A stretch of 64,000 nt of DNA from the NCBI GenBank assembly GCA_934045905.1, contig OW203762.1:186001-250000 (forward strand), read 5' to 3'. The translations under genes were made by a program, and so were the position numbers. This document shows, one piece after another, positions 25,601 to 36,445 of the stretch. Positions within the stretch are counted from its first letter, which is position 1. Every line of letters begins with the position of its first letter. The stretch is from Leuctra nigra. Lineage: Eukaryota; Arthropoda; Insecta; Plecoptera; Leuctridae. The notes under the pieces were generated by a model. That model saw nothing but the letters and a program-made list of their open reading frames with translations. It was not told where the DNA came from and did not search any database.

Positions 25601-26715
25601 TGTGCCTGAATGTTGACGCCGCGTGTACCTGAATTTTGAATGTTGACGACGCTAGAACCTGAATGTTGACGACGCTTGTACCTGAATGTTGACGACGCTT
25701 GTACCTTTATGTTGACGACGCCTGCACCTGAATGTTGACGCCGCCTGTGCCTTAATGTTGACGCCGCGTATACCTAAATGTTGACGACGCCTGTGCCTGA
25801 ATTTTGACGCCGCGTGTACCTGAATGTTGAATGTTGACGACGCTTGTACCTGAATGTTGACGACGCCTGCACATGCATGTTGACGACGCCTGTGCCTGAA
25901 TGTTGAATGTTGACGACGCTTGTACCTGAATGTTGACGACGCCTGCACCTGAATGTTGACGCCGCCTGTACCTGAATGTTGACGGCGCCTGTACCTGAAT
26001 GTTGACGACGCTTTTACCTGAATGTTGACGCCGCCTGTACCTGAATGTTGACGCCGCCTGCACCTGAATGTTGACGACGCTTGTACCTGAATGTTGACAA
26101 CTCCTGTACCTGAATGTTGACGACGCCTGCACCTGAATGTTGACGACGCCTGTACCTGAATGTTGACGACGCCTGTACCTGAATGTTGACGACGCTTGTA
26201 CCTGAATGTTGACGACGCCTGTGCCTGAATGTTGTCGCTGCCTGTGCCTTAATGTTGACGCCGCGTGTACCTGAATGTTGACGACGCCTGTGCCTGAATG
26301 TTGACGCCGCGTGTACCTGAATGTTGAATGTTGACGACGCTTGTACCTGAATGTTGACGACGCTTGTACCTGAATGTTGACGACGCCTGCACCTGAATGT
26401 TTACGCCGCCTGTACCTGAATGTTGACGACGCCTGTGCCTGAATGTTGTCGCTGCCTGTACCTTAATGTTGACGCCGCGTGTACCTGAATGTTGACGACG
26501 CCTGTGCCTGAATGTTGACGCCGCGTGTACCTGAATGTTGAATGTTGACGACGCTTGTACCTGAATTTTGCGACGCCTGCACCTGAATGTTGACGACGCT
26601 TGTACCTGAATGTTGACGACGCCTGCACCTGAATGTTGACGACGTCTGTGCATGAATGTTGTCGCTGCCTTTGCCTTAATGTTGACGCCGCGTGTACCTG
26701 AATGTTGACGACGCG
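22645..26715 (-). repeat. 23-bp minisatellite spanning the exon 2 donor site
   Basis: About 175 copies of a 23-bp unit. On the minus strand each is GTCGTCAACATTCAG (the last 15 bases of exon 2) followed by GTACAGGC (the first intron bases), so the junction CAG|GT recurs every 23 bp, with GTACAG, GTGCAG and GCACAG variants. The copy at 26690-26715 is the real exon end. Partial-unit duplications (TTGAATGTTGA) break the phase in places. Three units equal 23 codons, which creates long spurious frames rich in Arg, Gln and Ser (up to 228 codons). I treat these as by-products and not as genes. Confidence 0.93.
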
Positions 26716-26890
26716 GGTGGCGCCTGGAGGCACCACGACGCTCTGACGTAGCTGCACGGTGTTGCCGGCGTCCTGACGCCCACCCACCTCCACATCGACG
26801 CTGGTCGACGTCGCCACCTGTTGCGTGGTGACGGACACGTGGTAGTCGCTGTTGGGGCGCACCACTCTCGGCGCAATCACAGTGTAGAAC
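26698..26890 (-). CDS. Exon 2 of a TEP/alpha-2-macroglobulin-like gene (MG1 domain)
   Basis: This 193-bp exon has acceptor ATATTCAG ending at 26891 and donor CAG|GTACAC at 26697. With two bases from exon 1 it encodes residues 21-85. It reads GFYTVIAPRVVRPNSDYHVS, the typical opening of macroglobulin domain 1 in thioester proteins, continues with VDVEVGGR and VQLRQSVVVPPGAT, and ends RVVNIQ in phase 0. It is much more GC-rich than its surroundings, as a conserved exon would be. The last 15 bases are the exonic part of the 23-bp repeat unit. A read-through frame runs about 297 bases past the donor into the array. Confidence 0.93.
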
Positions 26891-26987
26891 CTGAATATCA
26901 CCAGTACTTTCACTCGTTGCCCAGTTTGCGCGCACTCGGAATGTTACAATTTAAAATTGATTCAATTGCACTTTAATCGCGCTATAA

Positions 26988-27516
26988 TCGCGCAATGTAT
27001 TGAATACGAGCTAACTTTGGCGCGTTTGGCGCACTATGATCGCGCAATGTATTGAATAAGAGCTAACTTTGGCGCGTTTGGCGCACTATGATCGCGCAAT
27101 GTATTGAATAAGAGCTAACTTTGGCGCGTTTGGCGCACTATGATCGCGCAATGTATTGAATAAGAGCTAACTTTGGCGCGTTTGGCGCACTTTGATCGCG
27201 CAATGTATTGAATACGAGCTAACTTTGGCGCGTTTGGCGCACTATGATCGCGCAATGTATTGAATAAGAGCTAACTTTGGCGCGTTTGACGCACTATGAT
27301 CGCGCAATGTATTGAATAAGAGCTAACTTTGGCGCGTTTTGCGCACTATGATCGCGCAATGTATTGAATAAGAGCTAACTTTGGCGCGTTTGACGCACTA
27401 TGATCGCGCAATGTATTGAATAAGAGCTAACTTTGGCGCGTTTGGCGCACTATGATCGCGCAATGTATTGAATAAGAGCTAACTTTGGCGCGTTTGGCGC
27501 ACTATGATCGCGCAAA
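26988..27516. repeat. 52-bp tandem repeat in intron 1
   Basis: About ten near-identical 52-bp copies containing GCGCAATGTATTGAATAAGA and GGCGCGTTTGGCGCACTATG. They lie wholly within intron 1 and end about 98 bp before exon 2. Unlike the other arrays of this gene, the unit has no splice junction. Copies differ at single sites only, implying recent spread or homogenisation. Confidence 0.92.
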
Positions 27517-27736
27517 CTCGATTTCGACAATTTTTTTTTTTTTTCCACCTAATGTCGCGAATCTGAAGCGTACTGGAACACATACTTCACAGTGTAGTGC
27601 GCATGCTCTATTGCACTTTACTGCTAGTTTATCCGTCATTAGACTTGACTATTTTATGATGAAAAACATCACTAAATGTTCCTATCTCTGTCCTTGGCGC
27701 CGCGGCTGCTCTCTGGCGAGTGAATGTGGTACTTAC

Positions 27737-27798
27737 CCTTTAGCCTGGACTTGCAGCGAGCCGCCGAGGCAGGCCAGCACGGCCACATAGATGATCAT
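27737..27798 (-). CDS. Exon 1 (signal peptide) of a TEP/alpha-2-macroglobulin-like gene
   Basis: ATG at 27798 begins a 62-bp coding part, MIIYVAVLACLGGSLQVQAK plus two bases (GG), then donor GTAAGT. The peptide has a hydrophobic core at residues 2-13 and a small-residue site near residue 19, as in a secreted protein. Joining to exon 2 in phase 2 makes a Gly codon and yields QAKGFYTVIAPRVV, as expected at the mature start of this family. The sequence just upstream (CTGTTTCAG ending about 27817) could be an acceptor, so a separate 5' UTR exon may lie further right. Confidence 0.88.
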
Positions 27799-28087
27799 AT
27801 CGTCTCGTCTGCAACCTGAAACAGTTTAATACAGCTCTTATGACATCAACGTTCAGTTTTTCAATACCAGATTTAAGTTTAAACAGTCATTTACGCAATA
27901 CTATTGGTTGTTGACATGGTTCTAACCAATTGTTTAACATTGAAAATCTAAGTCTTAGTGGATATTACGCTCGTCATATGCAATTCAAGATGGTCAAATC
28001 CAGTGATGATTCCAGGCAAAGCCCCCCCTTGGAGTCATAAGTTCCCCCTTGGAAGGATATAGGATTAGGATAAAAATAAATAAATAA

Positions 28088-29099
28088 CTAGGAAAACGCT
28101 CAGTGTAACGCGTTGATGAGCGAGCACAGAACATGCAACATCCCCATAGTAACGATGCACGTCACAGCACAAGACGATTTACTCTGCAATTTTTCAATCT
28201 CCATAATACTCTGGATGAATAACAGATCCATTGTGTCGTGAAGTCTTACCTACATACCTTCTCCAGAAATCTCTTGTGACATCCCATACTAAACTCGTAA
28301 AATTACAATTAATACTTGACTGATTGGGCTTACAATATGTAAAATTTAATATTAAGTTTGTCTTGATCACCATGCAAAATTTGAACTTAATGTGAACATT
28401 TTTATTGTCTACCAATCAGAAGATATTATTTAAACTTAAACCAAGTAGAGGATTTGGCCTTCGTACTGCATCCGATTTTATGCGCTAGCTCAAAAATGCT
28501 TTCATTTTACTGTACATTGTGGATAGCTTGGCTGCTCTACAGGCCTTGCCTTGGAACAGAAGCTTAAAGAAGGCAGGGATGACAATTTAGTATACATTTT
28601 TCAAGATTATGGAATAAAATGACCTTAAAATTACAAAACTTTTGAAAATGACGACAGATTATACTGAAAATTGGCAAAAATACCTAAAATGTTGGTACCA
28701 ATGACCACGCGAAGTTTTAAGTTGATCGTTCAATCGGTTCTAGTTTAAATGTCAAAAATCACATGAAAAATGGTTTTAAATTTGAGCCAATAGGAGAATT
28801 TGGCTGAAACTTTTTATGATTGGGTACAATGTTGGTTGCAATGTTTTTGCCAAATTTCAAATTGATTGATGCAACCAATCGAAAGATATTTTTTTTTAAA
28901 TTTGAACCAATCACGGGAGCCCGTTCAAAAACGATCCCAGGGACCGCATAGAGTACGTTAGTATGTGTACAAAATTTCAGATCGATTGCTTGAGCGGTTT
29001 GACCTGGGCTGTGACCACAAAAAAAAACAAAAAAACAATAAAAAACACACAGAGAAAGTGCCATAAGAGTACCGTGGTGACGCTCGCTACGCTCGCTCA
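28088..29099 (-). mobile_element. Helentron-type element, copy D
   Basis: Full-length on the minus strand: TGAGCGAGCGTAGCGAGCG at 29099, a CA/T-rich homopolymer patch (about 29017-29052), and the 3' end GCGTTTTCCTAG at 28088 followed by T. It belongs to the subtype with GTAGCGAGCG and shares its 3' half with the copy at 62268-62760. Confidence 0.8.
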
Positions 29100-29102
29100 A
29101 TA

Positions 29103-29138
29103 AAATTAAAATTAAAATTAAATAAATAAAATTAAAAC
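29103..29138. repeat. AAAATT-type simple repeat
   Basis: A short run of TAAAATTAAAATTAAAATTA next to the Helentron 5' end. Confidence 0.7.
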
Positions 29139-29524
29139 TTCTGTAAATTGTGAAAATATGATCAGGAAATAATTACTCCAGATACCTACTCTATAGATGT
29201 TTCTGTCATTAAGTTATCAAATCTATCATCAAATTATATTCATATAAACTAAGGATAGATTGTGATGAGCGAATGTTGGACTACCTACTCATGTCGCTGG
29301 AAGGCAAGGCACTCCCGAGTCCGAACTAAATGAAAAGTCAGAAGTCAGCAAATCTGTTCTCCAAGGCCAAGATCATGCGGACTGCTGAATGCTCATGCAG
29401 TGTCAGTGTAGCTTTACTGCTGTGATGTGAATGTTATGACATTACATAAATGTGTATAAATGTGTAAATGTGTATATAACATAAATGTGTTAGTCTAGTA
29501 GATAATTGTATATGGCATTTTGAC

Positions 29525-31279
29525 TAGAGAGCCTAGATGGGAAAGAGAGTGGCCAATGGGGTGATAATGTTTTCAGCCGCGGCGGCCATTAGTTTTCAAC
29601 AGCTGATCCAGTTATGCATGGCAGGCATAGGGAATTGCTTGTGTTTTCACTGTTCATGTATCATTCTTGTGTCCCTGTGCATTGTTTTCGGTATATTAAT
29701 GCATGTTTATACTATTAACATCAAATTGTGTATTAATTATATCTTGTTTGGTCTTATTTGGATTTAAAAACAAAAAAAAAAATGTGATTACGTCAAACAT
29801 AACCTTACAGTTTAGACCCAAGTGCATACGATATACGCCAAATATGATTTGTGCATAACTTTGCGAAGGTGATTAGCTAATGATATGATGATTTGGGTGA
29901 TGCGGTGGTGATTAGCTGATGAATGGATGATTTGGGTGATGCGAGGGTGATTAATTGATGATGTGAGGTGTTTTGCATGATGATGATATGATTGGGGTGA
30001 TGCAGGGGTGATTAGCTAATGATATTATGATTTGGGTGATACGAAGGTGATTATGATATGATGATTTGGGTGATGCGAGGGTGATTAGCTGATGACATGA
30101 TGATTTGGGTGATGCGAGGGTGATTAGCTTATGATATGATGATTTGGGTGATGCGAGGGTGATTAGCTGATGAATGATGATTTGGGTGATGCGGGGGTGA
30201 TTAGCTAATGATATGTTGATTTGGGTGATGCGAGGGTGATTAGCTGATAATATGTTGATTTGGGTGATGCGGGGGTGATTAGCTGATGATATGATGATTT
30301 GGGTGATGTGATGGTGATTAGCTGATGATATGATGATTAGGGTGATGCGAGGGTGATTAGCTGATGATATGATGGTTTGGGTGATGCGGGGGTGATTAGC
30401 TAATGATATGTTGATTTGGGTGATGCGAGGGTGATTAGCTGATGATATGATGATTTGGGTGATGCGAGGGTGATAAGCTGATAATATGATGATTTGGGTG
30501 ATGCGAGGGTGATTAGCTGATAATATGATGATTTTGGTGATGCGGGGGTGATTAGCTAATGATATGTTGATTTGGGTGATGCGAGGGTGATTAGCTGATA
30601 ATATGTTGATTTGGGTGATGCGGGGGTGATTAGCTGATGATATGATGATTTTGGTGATGCGGGGGTGATTAGCTGATGATATGATGATTTGGGTCATGCG
30701 GGGGTGATTAGCTAATGACATGATGATTTGGGTGATGCGAGGGTGATTAGCTGATGATATGATGATTTGGGTGATGCAGGGGTGATTAGCTGATGATATG
30801 ATGATTTGGGTGATGCAGGGGTGATTAGCTGATGATATGATGATTTGGGTGATGCGAGGGTGATTAGCTGTTGATATGTTGATTTGGGTGATGCGAGGGT
30901 GATTAGCTGATGATACGATGATTTGGGTGATGCGGGGGTGATTCGCTGATGGTTGAAAATCAATAATAATTTTGTAATTCAATTGTATTTCTATTTAATG
31001 TCATAAATGCATTAAATTCCTTTCTTCTTAATACGCATATTAATTAGCTATTTGAGCTAATTAGCAATCATAGACTCAATTAATTATTGTTCTAATGTTG
31101 TCAACAACATCACATCAATGTGTAATTTCAATTTGTACAAAATGAACATTATTAATTCACGAAAGAATGAGATATTTATGGCAGTAACATACAGGGTTTG
31201 CATTCAACCATCACTGTCTTGGAAAAAAAATGGCGGCGAAAATTCCATTGGCCACTCTCTTACCCATCTAGGCTCTCTA
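29525..31279. mobile_element. Small non-autonomous hAT-like element holding a minisatellite
   Basis: Terminal inverted repeats TAGAGAGCCTAGATGGG (29525) and its complement (to 31279) extend with small differences through AAGAGAGTGGCCAATGG. The 8-bp direct repeat ATTTTGAC flanks it (29517-29524 and 31280-31287). The terminus TAGAG fits the hAT consensus YARNG. It has inserted about 90 bp ahead of the transposase start. No transposase inside. Confidence 0.88.
29872..30955 (-). repeat. 39-bp minisatellite inside the small hAT element
   Basis: About 27 copies of a 39-bp unit with GATTTGGGTGATGCGAGGGT. Because 39 is a multiple of three, one minus-strand frame stays open for 343 codons, repeating ANHPRITQIIISS. 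It probably is not a gene: no codon bias is evident and the unit is simple. Confidence 0.92.
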
Positions 31280-31369
31280 ATTTTGACTTGACGTTCAGTG
31301 TAGTTGCTGCAGTTGCTGTTTATATAGTGTAATTAGTGAACTACGTATGTACATTGAGCTCGTACAATC

Positions 31370-33571
31370 ATGTCACAAAGAAAGATTTCAAGTTTTTTTA
31401 CAATTTCAAATTTTGCGAAAACACTTGACAGTGAATCATCAATTGACAATGTTAGCACCATCACATCACCACCACAATGCCCTACACCTTCAAAAGTAGC
31501 AAGAACAACATTTGCTCCAGTTTTGGAAGAAGGGCAGGCCGCTGCAGTAAGTTCACTTGAATGTGAGACTAGCAATAGATTTTATAAAAAAGCGTGGGAA
31601 AAAAACTTTTCTCGGCTATGTTTTGAAAAGAGCCAATATGGAGAGGGTGCTTTTTACACGTATTGCAAAAATTTTGATAAAGACGACAAGGCTGTATTAC
31701 GCAGTACAGGAGACGTATTCATAAATGTTCCGTTTACAAACTATAAAAAAACATTAGGAAAAGATGGAGCATTAGTGAAACATGGAACCTCATTGTCTCA
31801 TCTCAAGAGTTTCTAGTGTGAAAAAATGAGACTAGAAGGTGAGAGAAATCCAATCCACACGCAGATATTGAATCAGAGTGATGCTGAAAAACAAGCCAAC
31901 CGAGAATCCCTGCGTTTGCTTTTGACAGCATTATATTTTTTAGCTAAAGAGGAAATAGCTCACACCACCAAGTACCCAGCAATTGTCGACAGGTTGTTGC
32001 GAAAAGCGAATAAAGAGTTGGATGCCTGGATTAATGCCCAAAGTGAGAGAGCAACTTATATTTCTAGGAAGACCTCTAGTGAACTATTAGTTTGTTTAAG
32101 TGATGTGTTAAATGACAATATCACCAATGATTTACGAAATCATAAGTTCTCTATATTGGCAGACGAAAGTACAAGCGTCAAAAATCAATCCGAGTTGTCA
32201 ATATGCATACGTCACTTAGTTAATGGATTACCAGTTGAGGTATTTTTGTGCATTTGTAAATTGCAAGATACAAAAGCTGCTACAATTACAGACACAATTG
32301 TCCGAGAATTGTCCATTCGCAATATTTCATTACAAAATATTGTCGCATGTGGGTTTGATGGGGCGGCGAACATGTCGGGGAACAAGGGAGGTGTGAGGCG
32401 ACTTTTGAGCATGAAAGCTGGACTGGATATTCCATACGTTCACTGCCGAGCACACATACTATCGCTTGCATTAACAAGTATGCGAAATCAACATGTCAAA
32501 GTAAAGCGCGTTCTTCATGTCCTGAAAGATATCTATACACTTTTTCATATGTCCCCCAAAAGGGAGGCAGTGCTACATGAAATCCAGACTATGTTAAAAG
32601 AAAAGGTACTGCAAATCCCAGAAGCTATCGAGATTAGGTGGTTGGGCCATTATAAGATCGTGCATGCCGTTTTGTCGTCTTATGTACCCATCATGACGAC
32701 TTGTGAACACCTTCATAAAGACGGTGCCGACCTTGCTTCCCTGGCTGGAGGGATTTTGCTAGATCTACAAAATCAAAGTTTCTTGGTTACTTTGTGTGGG
32801 CTTGACGTAGCACTTCATGCTGTTTCCAACCTCAGCTTGACCCTGCAGGCTTCCAACCTCCAAGTGTCGTTGTTGCCGTCTATGATAAATGCAACATTAG
32901 CCCATTTGAGGCAGATTTCAGACGACTGCTCTAGTGAAAATAAAACCTCTCTTATCAAAACTGTTTGTGAGGTGAAAGAAAAAGCGAGGTCCCTTCGACC
33001 TATTATTGAAGATGAGCCAGTAAGATCCTCGTTAAAAGTAGTGAAATCGTTTGTTGATGCCATGATCAAAGAAATGAATAAACGTTTCAACGATAAAGCA
33101 ATCACACTGATCAACGGATGCGCTCTTTTTGAAAACTATGATTCAATAATAAATGCTTCAGTAGAAGATGTACGTAAGCCGTGTCAATGTTTTGACATGG
33201 GACTTGACATTGATATTAACGGTGTAGAAGCAGACCTACAATCTTTTACATATTATGCCAAAGAACAAGTCAAGAATGGTACGCCTGGTTCACCCATTCA
33301 AGACCTATTAACTAGCAACATTGGTTACTCTCATCTCCGACAATTAGCCGAGTTAATACAATGCATTCCCGTGGCCACAGCCGGTGTAGAGAGATCTTTC
33401 AGCTCCATGAATCGCATTCTGACAAAAATCCGAAACAGAATGGGCGAAGATACACTTGATCACTGTATGAGGATTGCCATTGAAGGCCCGGAAGACCCGC
33501 CAGATACTCTGTTGAATTTGGCGATTGACAAATACGCAAGAGCAAAGCAAAGAAGAATTCGCCTGTTGTAG
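31370..33571 (+). pseudogene. hAT transposase (ZMYM6/ZBED-like) with one internal stop
   Basis: ATG at 31370 opens a frame of 148 codons to a TAG at 31814; the same frame continues (CEKMRLEGERNPIHTQ) to 33571, in all about 733 codons. The first part is the zinc-finger region (KNFSRLCFEKSQYGEGAFYTYC), in which one expected Cys appears as Tyr. In the second part, numbered from the ATG at 31826, SILADESTSVKN (about residue 111) and GFDGAANMSGNKGG (about 175) carry likely catalytic Asp residues, IRWLGHY follows near 270, and CIPVATAGVERSFSSMNRIL (about 512) is the hAT dimerisation domain. The stop and finger change suggest a recently dead copy, though either a readthrough or two-protein product is possible. 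Confidence 0.88.
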
Positions 33572-33745
33572 ATAGATGTAACATTGTCGCAAGTCCCACA
33601 TACATAACAACACATACCAAACGCTGAAGGTAGGTGGATTGTTTTGCATTCCCATTACTTTAGGCTCACATTCATATTGATTTGCCGGGACCAGATTGAA
33701 CCATTTTTCCTTGTTACATTCTGTTTTATATGTATATTTGTTGTG

Positions 33746-33765
33746 CCCCCCCCCCCCCCCCCCCC
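33746..33765. repeat. Poly-C tract near the hAT right end
   Basis: Twenty consecutive C followed by CTACAATTTGGATTG and a second C run. The left end has a shorter C run at a similar distance, so this is subterminal hAT sequence. Confidence 0.85.
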
Positions 33766-33836
33766 TACAATTTGGATTGCCCCCCCTTCTGAAAATGTCT
33801 GAAATCATCACTGGTCAAATCACATCTTCAAGATTA

Positions 33837-34385
33837 CTAGGAAAACGCTCTGTGTAACGCGTTGATAAGCGAGCCTTCGTATTGCATGCGAATTGATATG
33901 CGTTTGCAAGTCTCTGCTCTACATACCTTGGAACTGAAGAATCAAGATAGCAGTGATAAAATAAATTATATGGGGTACCAGTGTTGAATAAGGTCATCGT
34001 TTTTGTTTTTGTGCAATATCTTTTTTTTCATTTGTTCCAAATTTTGTCAGATGTTTGCCCTAACTATGCTCTTAAATATTACATAAATGCATAAATATTG
34101 TCAAAAAAAATAATGTTGGTCCCAATGACCATGCAAAGTTTTAGATTGATCGGTCAAACGGTTCTAGATTAAATTTCAAAAGTCACTGGAAATATGGTTT
34201 TAAATTTTAACCAATGAGAGGATTTGACTGAAACTTTCTGAAAATGGGAACAATGTTGGTCTTAATGACTTATCAAAATTTCAAATTGACCGAAACAGCC
34301 AATCGAAAGATAATTTTTTTTAAATTTGGACCAATCACAATCACTTTCAAAAACGATCCCAGGGACCGTATAGATTAGGTTAGAA
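33837..34385 (-). mobile_element. Helentron-type element, copy E, 5' truncated
   Basis: 3' end CTAG at 33837 with hairpin arms and GCTTATCAACGCG (variant of the internal repeat), then body sequence typical of the family up to AACGATCCCAGGGACCG. The 5' GAGCGAGC terminus is missing. Confidence 0.72.
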
Positions 34386-34389
34386 TGTC

Positions 34390-34612
34390 GATGCCCCAGT
34401 GCAGAACTGAGACATCTCCAAAATCATAGATTTGAGATAAATCGAATATAATATTTCAATATGATGTCTCAGTACAGAACTGGGACATTTACACAAGGTT
34501 ATTTTAATGAACAATATGATGTCTCAGTACAGAACTGGAGAATGTTGTAGAGATACATCAGGGATCTCGTGGAGGCAAATGAACTAAAAGATATCTCAGT
34601 ACAGGACTGGAT
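34390..34612. repeat. Four spaced copies of CTCAGTACAGAACTGG
   Basis: The motif ATGTCTCAGTACAGAACTGG or close variants occurs near 34392, 34463, 34521 and 34594 at intervals of 58-73 bp. It looks like a degraded tandem repeat. Confidence 0.6.
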
Positions 34613-34639
34613 GAGCTTGAAATTCTGAATCCAATGATA

Positions 34640-35200
34640 TACCGGGTGGCGTAAAAAAAATCCCCCTGACTGAGAGGTCACTATATCGAAACAATTATAG
34701 ATAGGATTCGGAAATTTGTACAGATATTAGGAAACATACCAAAATGTAATATGTACAAGTTTCAAAAACTTTACTATTGTAGTAAAAAAGTTACAGCTGT
34801 TCAAATTTGGTTGTCAAAAAATTGATTATACGGAGCTCAAATAGCGCGCGTCGAGAAATCTTCCAATGGCCGGGACGCTGTTTCTTCAAAACTACTTACA
34901 ATATCAAGCTGAAAATTTCAAATATTGAAAATATATAAAGATCGATTGTGTAAAAATTTCAGTCAATTTGAATGAATGGAACGAAAATTATGGAATCTTG
35001 AAGTTGAGTGTAAAATCAGAAAATGAAGATTATTTCTAAACTTTTATTACACACGTTATAAAAGTGATTCTTTTCCCACTATTCTGTTTTCAAGCTCAAA
35101 TTCAAGATTTCATAATTTTCGTTCCATTCATTCAAATTAATTGTAATTTTTAAACAATCGATCTTAATCTATTTTGAATATAATTTTAAATTATTAAATT
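34640..35200 (+). mobile_element. Truncated copy of the palindromic TA-flanked MITE
   Basis: Begins TACCGGGTGGCGTAAAA and follows the MITE at 12306-13127 (ACAGCTGTTCAAATT, ATTGATTATACGG), but the right inverted end is not found. Confidence 0.65.
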
Positions 35201-35204
35201 TTTT

Positions 35205-35740
35205 TGGTGGCCATCTTGGAAAATATGGCGGAAAACGAGCGAAAAACGTAAATTTAACAAATTATTTAATTGTTGGTAGAGGAAAGATTGAAAAATTATG
35301 AAATAATTCACTTAAACTAACTGAAATATAGTGACTTGAAAACTATAGACGTGACTTGACTATAGTGAAAAAAAAATACGCTGTAAACAAATTTTTTTAA
35401 AAATTAACAAAAATGTAAGTTTTTTTTCTAAAAAAACATAATTTTTTTAAAACGCATATTGTTCAAAATGAAATTGTCTACAAATTTTAATTCTACATAT
35501 TTTAGTCTAAGTCCACGCGTTTCATAAAAATTGAGAGCAAAAAAACACAGAAACGTTATTGGTCAATTCCAACAATGAAAAAAATAAAATTCGTTCACGG
35601 CGTTTTTTTTTCAAGTCCCCATATTTGAGTTAGTTTCAGTGAATTATTTCATAATTTTTCAACCTTTCCTCTACCAACAATTAAATAATTTGTAAAATGA
35701 ACGTTTACCGCCATATTTTTTAAGACGGCCACCCAAAAAA
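35205..35740. repeat. Foldback element
   Basis: About 130-bp arms in inverted orientation (about 35211-35345 and 35612-35735): AATTATTTAATTGTTGGTAG with ACCTTTCCTCTACCAACAAT, and TATGGCGG with CCGCCATA at the outer ends. The loop is about 265 bp. Confidence 0.75.
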
Positions 35741-36349
35741 TTGAAGGCACGTCAGGTAATATTAAGAATGATGTAAACAATCGATAATTATGAAAAAATC
35801 AATTTCGGCACTCCAATCGAGCGGAAAGCATTTTTTCTACACTTGAACCTGCACTAAAATTTCAAGAAGATCGTGATTATATTGATTGTCCCTCCTTAAA
35901 GTGGATCATTTGAGGTAAAATATACCTATCATAATATGGAGTGAAAAAGAAAATCTCTACTTGGGTCGTTTACATTTGAAATATAGACATACCTAATGGT
36001 AGTGAATTCATCGGAAAACGTTGCATCTGTTTTTGAGTCGAAAATCCGACAACGCATAATTCATTAATTTTTTATTGGTTATAATTTCTCAGCATTTGTA
36101 ATTAAATTTTCCAATGTTCACCTTCTATACTGACCCAACGCACTGATAATATTCATTAAAATTTATTTATTATTTATTAAATGTATTATTTACTTATAAA
36201 TAATATTATTTATTAATATTTGCAAAATATAGCAGTTTGATAGATATCAACTGTTTACTAAAAATTGGCATTATTACACGCTTGGAATAATTTCCACACG
36301 ATTTCTTAGAATTAATTTTCAAATTTTTAAATATTATAGTACAAAATTA

Positions 36350-36445
36350 TCATAAAATGGCAATAACGTTTGAAGATAACGACAGATAAGTCTGAAAATT
36401 TGCAAAAATTCCTAAAATGTTGGTCCCAATGACCGCATACGAGTA
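36350..36445. repeat. Helentron body fragment
   Basis: GATAAGTCTGAAAATTTGCA and AAATGTTGGTCCCAATGACC match the body of the Helentron copies; no termini. Confidence 0.55.

Larger units (their letters stand above)
28001..33813 (+). mobile_element. hAT-superfamily DNA transposon with perfect 8-bp target duplication
   Basis: Ends are CAGTGATGATTCCAGGCA at 28001 and the complement of CAGTGATGATTTCAGACA ending at 33813. Directly outside, GTCAAATC is repeated at 27993-28000 and 33814-33821, the 8-bp duplication expected of hAT elements. Inside are a Helentron (28088-29099), a smaller hAT-like element (29525-31279) and a transposase gene (31370-33571). It lies just upstream of exon 1 of the immune gene, within its 5' flank or first UTR intron. 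Confidence 0.93.

Noticed and set aside
22687..26935. Long open frames (up to 228 codons) rich in Arg, Gln, Ser and Val over the 23-bp array
   Set aside because: All frames of a 23-bp repeat cycle through the same peptide every 69 bases; several overlap in different frames. They are products of the repeat, and only the exon 2 part is conserved protein.
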